10,684 nucleotides of DNA from Euzebyaceae bacterium. Its GTDB lineage: Bacteria; Actinomycetota; Nitriliruptoria; Euzebyales; Egibacteraceae. The DNA lies in assembly GCA_013698135.1 (NCBI GenBank), contig JACCVM010000003.1, positions 1 to 10,684 of the forward strand. The letters run 5' to 3'. The notes beneath the pieces are model-generated. The model did no database searches. It was not told where the DNA came from and saw only the letters and a list, made by a program, of their open reading frames with translations. Shown here in pieces: positions 7,456-10,684 of the stretch (the first letter of the stretch is position 1; every line of letters starts with the position of its first letter). Made by a program: the position numbers and the translations under genes.

Positions 7456-8678
7456 GCGGCGCCATCGGGCTGGGTCTGGCGGACGCCGCGCGTGAGCGCC
7501 GGCTGCTGCTGCGTATCATCGACACGATCGCCGCCGGACTGGAGCTCGAGCCGCTGGCCCAGGGCGTCGCCGAGCTGATCACCGAGGCGACCGACACCGA
7601 CGTCTGCTTCGTGCATGTACTCGACGCCGATCGCGGGGTGCTCACGCTGACGGGCGCAACGCCGCCCTACGACGCCGTCGCCGGGCAGGTGACGCTGATG
7701 GTCGGCGAGGGCGTGACCGGCTGGGTGGCGGCCAACGGCCAGCCCGCAGTGCTGGTCGACGACAAGCGCGCCGACCCGCGCTACCGCTACATCCCCGACC
7801 TCCAGGGCGAGCGGTACACGTCGATGGCGTCGGTGCCGATGACGAGCCAGCCGGGCGCGCTGGTGGGCGTGCTCAACGTCCACACCATCGAGCGTCGCGT
7901 CTTCGCCGAGGCCGATGTACGCCTGCTGTCGTCCATCGGCAGCCTGGTCGCGGGCGCCATCGTCAGCGCCCGGCTGCACCGCAACGTCGCCGAGCGCGAG
8001 CAGGCACGCGAGCGCTTCGCGGAGCGCATCGTCGCCCTGCAGGAGGGGGAGCGCCGACGCCTGGCGGGTGAGATTCACGACGGCATCAGCCAACGCATCG
8101 TTGGGCTGGCGTTCTACCTGTCCGCCGCCGCCGATGCCGTCGCCACGGACGCGGACTTCGCGGCCAAGCAGATCGCGGCGGCTCGCCTGCTGGCCGACCA
8201 GGCGCTCGACGAGACACGGAATGCGATCGCGGGCCTGCGTCCCCCGGTGCTTGACGACCTCGGGTTGGGAGCCAGCATCGCCAGCTTGGGGCGATCGGTG
8301 CCCAGCGCCGACGTCGACGTGGACATCGATGTCGAGCCCGGCGCCCTGGCCGAACACGTCGAAACCGCGCTGTACCGCATCGCGCAGGAGGCGCTGCAGA
8401 ACGTCGCCAAGCACGCCGAGGCCGAGCGCGTCTCGGTGACCCTGAGGCAGGCGGGCAACGACGCGGTGGAGCTGCGCGTCCGCGACGACGGCCGCGGCTT
8501 CTCGCTCGACGACCGGTCGGTCGCAGCGGGCGTGAGCTACGGCCTGTCGGGGATGCGGGAACGGGCGGATCTCATCGGCGGCACTCTGCGCGTGCAGTCA
8601 AGGCCGGCCGTGGGCACGACCATCGTCGTGCGCGTGCCGTTCGGTCAGGCCGCTGCCGGCTCCAGCTCGTCGGAGTAG
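7452..8678 (+). CDS. GAF-domain sensor histidine kinase (HisKA_3 type), probable CTG start
   Basis: Partner kinase of the upstream NarL-type regulator, 408 residues with the start chosen here. Order: GAF sensor domain at about 15-175 (GEGVTGWVAANGQ and GVLNVH are typical), a short coiled linker, HisKA_3 dimerisation domain with phosphoacceptor H209 in GEIHDGISQRIVGL, then HATPase_c with the N box around N317 (EALQNVAKHAE), G1 DDGRGF near 346, and GLSGMRERADLIGG. No transmembrane segment is evident, so it is a cytosolic sensor; the ligand is unknown. No ATG, GTG or TTG occurs in this frame between the upstream stop at 7335 and GTG 7611, which would cut into the GAF domain. CTG 7452 makes a CTGA overlap with the regulator stop and has GAGGG (7438-7442) 9 nt upstream. 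The 3' end overlaps the convergent aldolase gene by 34 nt. Confidence 0.92.
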   Translation: MSGAIGLGLADAARERRLLLRIIDTIAAGLELEPLAQGVAELITEATDTDVCFVHVLDADRGVLTLTGATPPYDAVAGQVTLMVGEGVTGWVAANGQPAVLVDDKRADPRYRYIPDLQGERYTSMASVPMTSQPGALVGVLNVHTIERRVFAEADVRLLSSIGSLVAGAIVSARLHRNVAEREQARERFAERIVALQEGERRRLAGEIHDGISQRIVGLAFYLSAAADAVATDADFAAKQIAAARLLADQALDETRNAIAGLRPPVLDDLGLGASIASLGRSVPSADVDVDIDVEPGALAEHVETALYRIAQEALQNVAKHAEAERVSVTLRQAGNDAVELRVRDDGRGFSLDDRSVAAGVSYGLSGMRERADLIGGTLRVQSRPAVGTTIVVRVPFGQAAAGSSSSE

Positions 8679-9661
8679 CGGCCCGCCGCCGCAGCAGCGT
8701 TGCAGCGGGCGCGGTGCGCGAGAGTGTCCTGGGCCAGCTCGACATTGCCGGGCTCGCCACGCCAGGCCGCCAGCGCCGGGTCGACCAGCGCGCGGCCGAA
8801 CGAGAAGGTCAGCACCCATGGCTGCGGACCGAGCGCGTGCATCGCCTGCAGGTGGACGGTCGCCACCGCCGGTGGCTGGCCACCGGACAGGAACGCGACG
8901 CCCGGCACGGCAGCGGGCACCGTGCGGCGCAGGACGCCAACCGTGGCGGCCGCGACCTGCGCGGCCGACGGCTGCTCGCAGCAGCCCTTGCCGGCCACGA
9001 TCATGTTCGGCTTGAGCACCATGCTCTCCAGCGCGACGCCCTGCTCGATCAGCTGGGCGAAGACGGTGTGCAGCGCGTCGGCGGAGACCGCGGCGCAACG
9101 CTCGATGCCGTGGTCACCGTCCATCAGCACCTCGGGCTCGACGATCGGCACGATCCCCGCCTCCTGGCACAGCGCGGCGTAGCGCGCGAGCGCGTGAGCG
9201 TTCGCGACGAGGCAGGATCGCGTCGGCTGCCCGTCGCCGATCGTGATGACGCCTCGCCACTTCGCGAACCCAGCGCCCATCTCCGCGTACTCCTCGAGGC
9301 GTTCGCGCAGCCCGTCGAGACCCTCGGTCACCGACTCCTCCGGGTTGCCCGCCAGCGGCTTGGCGCCGGTGTCGACCTTGATGCCAGGCACGATTCCTCT
9401 GGCGGCGCAGGCGCGCGGGAAGGGTGTCCCTCCGGCGACGGACTGCCGTAGCGTCTCGTCGCACAGGATCACGCCGCTGATGGACTCGTCCAGCCCTGGC
9501 GTGGTGACCAGCAGGTCACGGTAGGCGCGGCGCGTCTGGGGACTGGCCGGTACCCCCGCGGCTTCCAGACGCTTCGACATCGTGCCGACGCTCTCGTCGG
9601 CGGCGAGGATGCCCTTGCCGGGGGCGACCAGGGCGCGAGCGGTCTGGGTGAGCTGGTCCAT
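8645..9661 (-). CDS. Class I fructose-bisphosphate aldolase
   Basis: Schiff-base aldolase that condenses dihydroxyacetone phosphate with glyceraldehyde-3-phosphate (or erythrose-4-phosphate) and runs in reverse in glycolysis. The 338 residues match the animal/plant-like class I family: ALVAPGKGILAADES with D22, GFAKWRGVI with K134, VEPEVL, and the Schiff-base lysine K217 in VLKPNMI. The 83-residue gap between the two lysines equals that between K146 and K229 in the muscle enzyme. LSGGQ and WVLTFSFGRAL follow. The C-terminus lacks the conserved tyrosine tail of animal enzymes. ATG 9661 has no Shine-Dalgarno; a better-formed ATG at 9688 is separated from it by an in-frame TAG. Convergent with, and overlapping, the kinase gene. 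The context suggests use in sugar-phosphate regeneration for carbon fixation. Confidence 0.95.
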   Translation of the reverse strand: MDQLTQTARALVAPGKGILAADESVGTMSKRLEAAGVPASPQTRRAYRDLLVTTPGLDESISGVILCDETLRQSVAGGTPFPRACAARGIVPGIKVDTGAKPLAGNPEESVTEGLDGLRERLEEYAEMGAGFAKWRGVITIGDGQPTRSCLVANAHALARYAALCQEAGIVPIVEPEVLMDGDHGIERCAAVSADALHTVFAQLIEQGVALESMVLKPNMIVAGKGCCEQPSAAQVAAATVGVLRRTVPAAVPGVAFLSGGQPPAVATVHLQAMHALGPQPWVLTFSFGRALVDPALAAWRGEPGNVELAQDTLAHRARCNAAAAAGRYSDELEPAAA

Positions 9662-9670
9662 GGCCGCACG

Positions 9671-9688
9671 CTAGGCCGCGGCGGTCAT
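9671..9688 (-). other. Five-codon upstream ORF in frame with the aldolase
   Basis: On the minus strand ATG ACC GCC GCG GCC TAG runs from 9688 to 9671, preceded five bases upstream by GGTGAGG (9700-9694), a good Shine-Dalgarno. It is in the same frame as the aldolase, whose ATG begins nine bases after this stop. It may be a short leader used for re-initiation, or the original aldolase start now interrupted by TAG through mutation or a base-call error. Confidence 0.4.
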
Positions 9689-9792
9689 CGCCGCCTCACC
9701 CGGCGCGGTGAACGGCAGGGGGAGGTTCCGCCGCGACGAAGCCGTCGAGATAGGCGGTCGTGGCCACGCGGCGGGAAGGCGATCCCGCTCTA

Positions 9793-9815
9793 TGAGCATG
9801 CTATGCTCAGAGCAT
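9793..9815. promoter_or_regulatory. Palindromic operator/promoter of the vapBC-type pair
   Basis: TGAGCAT (9793-9799) and ATGCTCA (9803-9809) form a perfect 7-bp inverted repeat with a 3-bp spacer, and a further AGCAT (9811-9815) runs into the antitoxin start, making several AGCAT/ATGCT half-sites. TATGCT (9802-9807) inside it looks like a -10 hexamer placed to start transcription at or near the antitoxin ATG, so the message may be leaderless. No clear -35 is seen. Binding by the ribbon-helix-helix antitoxin is the expected mode of autoregulation. Confidence 0.6.
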
Positions 9816-10068
9816 GGCCATATTGACGCGGCGTTTGCAGGTGTTACTCGACGAGGAGCGGTTCAGCCGTCTGGAAGACCTCGCCAGGCAGCGTGGCACT
9901 ACCGTCGCCGTGCTGGTGCGCGACGCACTCGACCGAACGTATCGAGCGGGTCCCGCCCCTGATGAAGCGGCGGATCGGTTCCTCGCGCGCGAGCCGCTCG
10001 AACTCGGCTCATGGGAAGAGTCGAAGCGTGAGATCGAAGACAGCCTCATGAGTCGAGCCCAGTGGTGA
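9814..10068 (+). CDS. vapB: Ribbon-helix-helix antitoxin (VapB-like)
   Basis: Antitoxin expected to bind and silence the PIN toxin encoded next to it and to repress its own promoter as a dimer. The 84-residue product starts with a short strand (LTRRLQVLLD, residues 4-13) followed by two helices (EERFSRLEDLARQRG and TVAVLVRDALDRTYR), the pattern of the ribbon-helix-helix fold. The acidic, Trp-containing C-terminal part (about 49-84) is probably the toxin-binding tail. There is no Shine-Dalgarno before ATG 9814; instead a palindrome runs up to the start codon. The stop codon overlaps the toxin start. Base composition is slightly less GC-rich than its neighbours, consistent with acquired DNA, though I have not computed it. 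The vapB label rests on partner and fold, not on close sequence identity. Confidence 0.82.
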   Translation: MAILTRRLQVLLDEERFSRLEDLARQRGTTVAVLVRDALDRTYRAGPAPDEAADRFLAREPLELGSWEESKREIEDSLMSRAQW

Positions 10069-10505
10069 CGCGCTATCTGGTGGACACCAATGTCTTCGTG
10101 TACGCCAGGGGGCGCGACCATCCTTCGCGGTTGCCGTGCCGAGCGGTGCTCCGGGCCGGCGCGAACCGGCTGATCGACTTGGAGGCCAGCGTCGAACTCG
10201 TCCAGGAATATGCCCACCTGCTCCTGCGACGCGGCGTCAACCGGCCGGCGGCGTTGACGGAGATTGGTGAGGTGCGCAGCCAGTGCCGCTTACACGCGTT
10301 CGACCTCGAGGTGCTGGATGGCTGCACGGCGCTGCTCGGACGCTACCCAACCCTGGGCGTGCGTGACGCGGTCCATGCCGCCACCGCCCTGCGCGCTGGC
10401 ATCACCACCATCCTCAGCGTCGACCGCGTCTTCGACACTGTCTCGGAGATCCAGCGCTACGACCCTGCCACCCCTGGCGCGTCCTGGCTCGCGGGCCAGG
10501 AGTAG
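10065..10505 (+). CDS. vapC: PIN-domain ribonuclease toxin (VapC-like)
   Basis: Metal-dependent endoribonuclease toxin of a type II toxin-antitoxin pair; VapC relatives cut tRNA or rRNA. The 146 residues cover one PIN domain: YLVDTNVFVYA at the N-terminus with D7 and N9, an acidic helix EASVELVQEYAHLLLRRG supplying E44, VRDAVHAATAL with D101, and ILSVDRVFD with D120 and D124. These match the usual quartet of acidic metal ligands, so the enzyme looks intact. GTG 10065 forms a GTGA overlap with the antitoxin stop; GTG 10062 is an equally open alternative that adds one residue. Translation is probably coupled to the antitoxin. The RNA target cannot be inferred. Confidence 0.88.
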   Translation: MTRYLVDTNVFVYARGRDHPSRLPCRAVLRAGANRLIDLEASVELVQEYAHLLLRRGVNRPAALTEIGEVRSQCRLHAFDLEVLDGCTALLGRYPTLGVRDAVHAATALRAGITTILSVDRVFDTVSEIQRYDPATPGASWLAGQE

Positions 10506-10531
10506 CGAACCGGACCCTTCACTGCCTACGT

Positions 10532-10684
10532 TCAGCTCGTCTCGGGGTCGTGCGCAAAGTCGAAGACCCGGCTGGCCTTGATGTCGTCGGCCGTGATGGT
10601 GACCAGGTCACCCTTGGACACTTTGGCGTCGTCGCCGTCCAGTGCGTCCCACAGCCGGTTGGCGTGGCGCATGCGCAAGCGGTC
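10532..10684 (-). CDS. C-terminal end of an unrecognised protein
   Basis: An open minus-strand frame enters from the right edge and ends at TGA 10534-10532, giving 50 residues. It begins DRLRMRHANRLWDALDGDD and ends FDFAHDPETS; the middle part, KGDLVTITADDIKASRVFDF, resembles a short beta-rich segment. I do not recognise the family. The coding interpretation rests on the open frame, the sensible composition and its position 26 nt from the convergent vapC stop. No terminator hairpin is evident in that gap. Confidence 0.6.
   Translation of the reverse strand, partial: DRLRMRHANRLWDALDGDDAKVSKGDLVTITADDIKASRVFDFAHDPETS

Noticed and set aside
7611..8678. Histidine kinase starting at GTG 7611
   Set aside because: This cuts off the first part of the GAF domain, which is clearly encoded upstream, and leaves a 155-nt gap after the regulator although the frame is open.

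Overview
The window is GC-rich (roughly 70% by eye) and densely packed, with GTG starts and 4-nt gene overlaps. It looks like chromosomal DNA of a high-GC Actinomycetota. Grouping of rpsT, holA and lepA is usual in that phylum. A deep-branching, possibly autotrophic lineage is my inference from the Calvin-cycle genes; no rRNA or other taxonomic marker is present.

Layout. 1-1323 (-): the first 441 codons of lepA (elongation factor 4), running off the left edge. 1588-1848 (+): rpsT (ribosomal protein S20), divergent from lepA, with a good promoter and followed by a 9-bp hairpin. 1916-3160 (+): a HAD-IIA phosphatase fused to a GNAT acetyltransferase, ending 2 nt from the convergent holA. 6698-3163 (-): a compact operon rpe - glpX-type FBPase - phosphoribulokinase - holA, with overlapping or near-touching genes. 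6793-8678 (+): a divergent two-component system, a NarL/LuxR-type response regulator and a GAF-domain histidine kinase. 9661-8645 (-): a class I fructose-bisphosphate aldolase whose end overlaps the kinase gene by 34 nt. 9814-10505 (+): a vapBC-type toxin-antitoxin pair. 10684-10532 (-): the last 50 codons of an unrecognised gene.

The centre reads as a Calvin-Benson-Bassham regeneration module. Aldolase makes fructose (or sedoheptulose) bisphosphate, the class II bisphosphatase removes the C1 phosphate, the epimerase makes ribulose-5-phosphate, and phosphoribulokinase makes ribulose-1,5-bisphosphate for RuBisCO. RuBisCO itself is not in the window. The two-component pair sits between rpe and the aldolase and is a natural candidate regulator, in place of the usual LysR-type CbbR; that link is inference.

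Details most worth a second look: the histidine kinase has no ATG, GTG or TTG that would preserve its GAF domain and seems to start at a CTG overlapping the regulator's stop codon; the aldolase has an in-frame TAG between a well-formed start site and its only usable ATG; the epimerase has Gln in place of a metal-binding His; the phosphoribulokinase lacks the P-loop redox cysteine; and the intergenic region between rpe and the regulator holds two adjacent C/G-run dyads.
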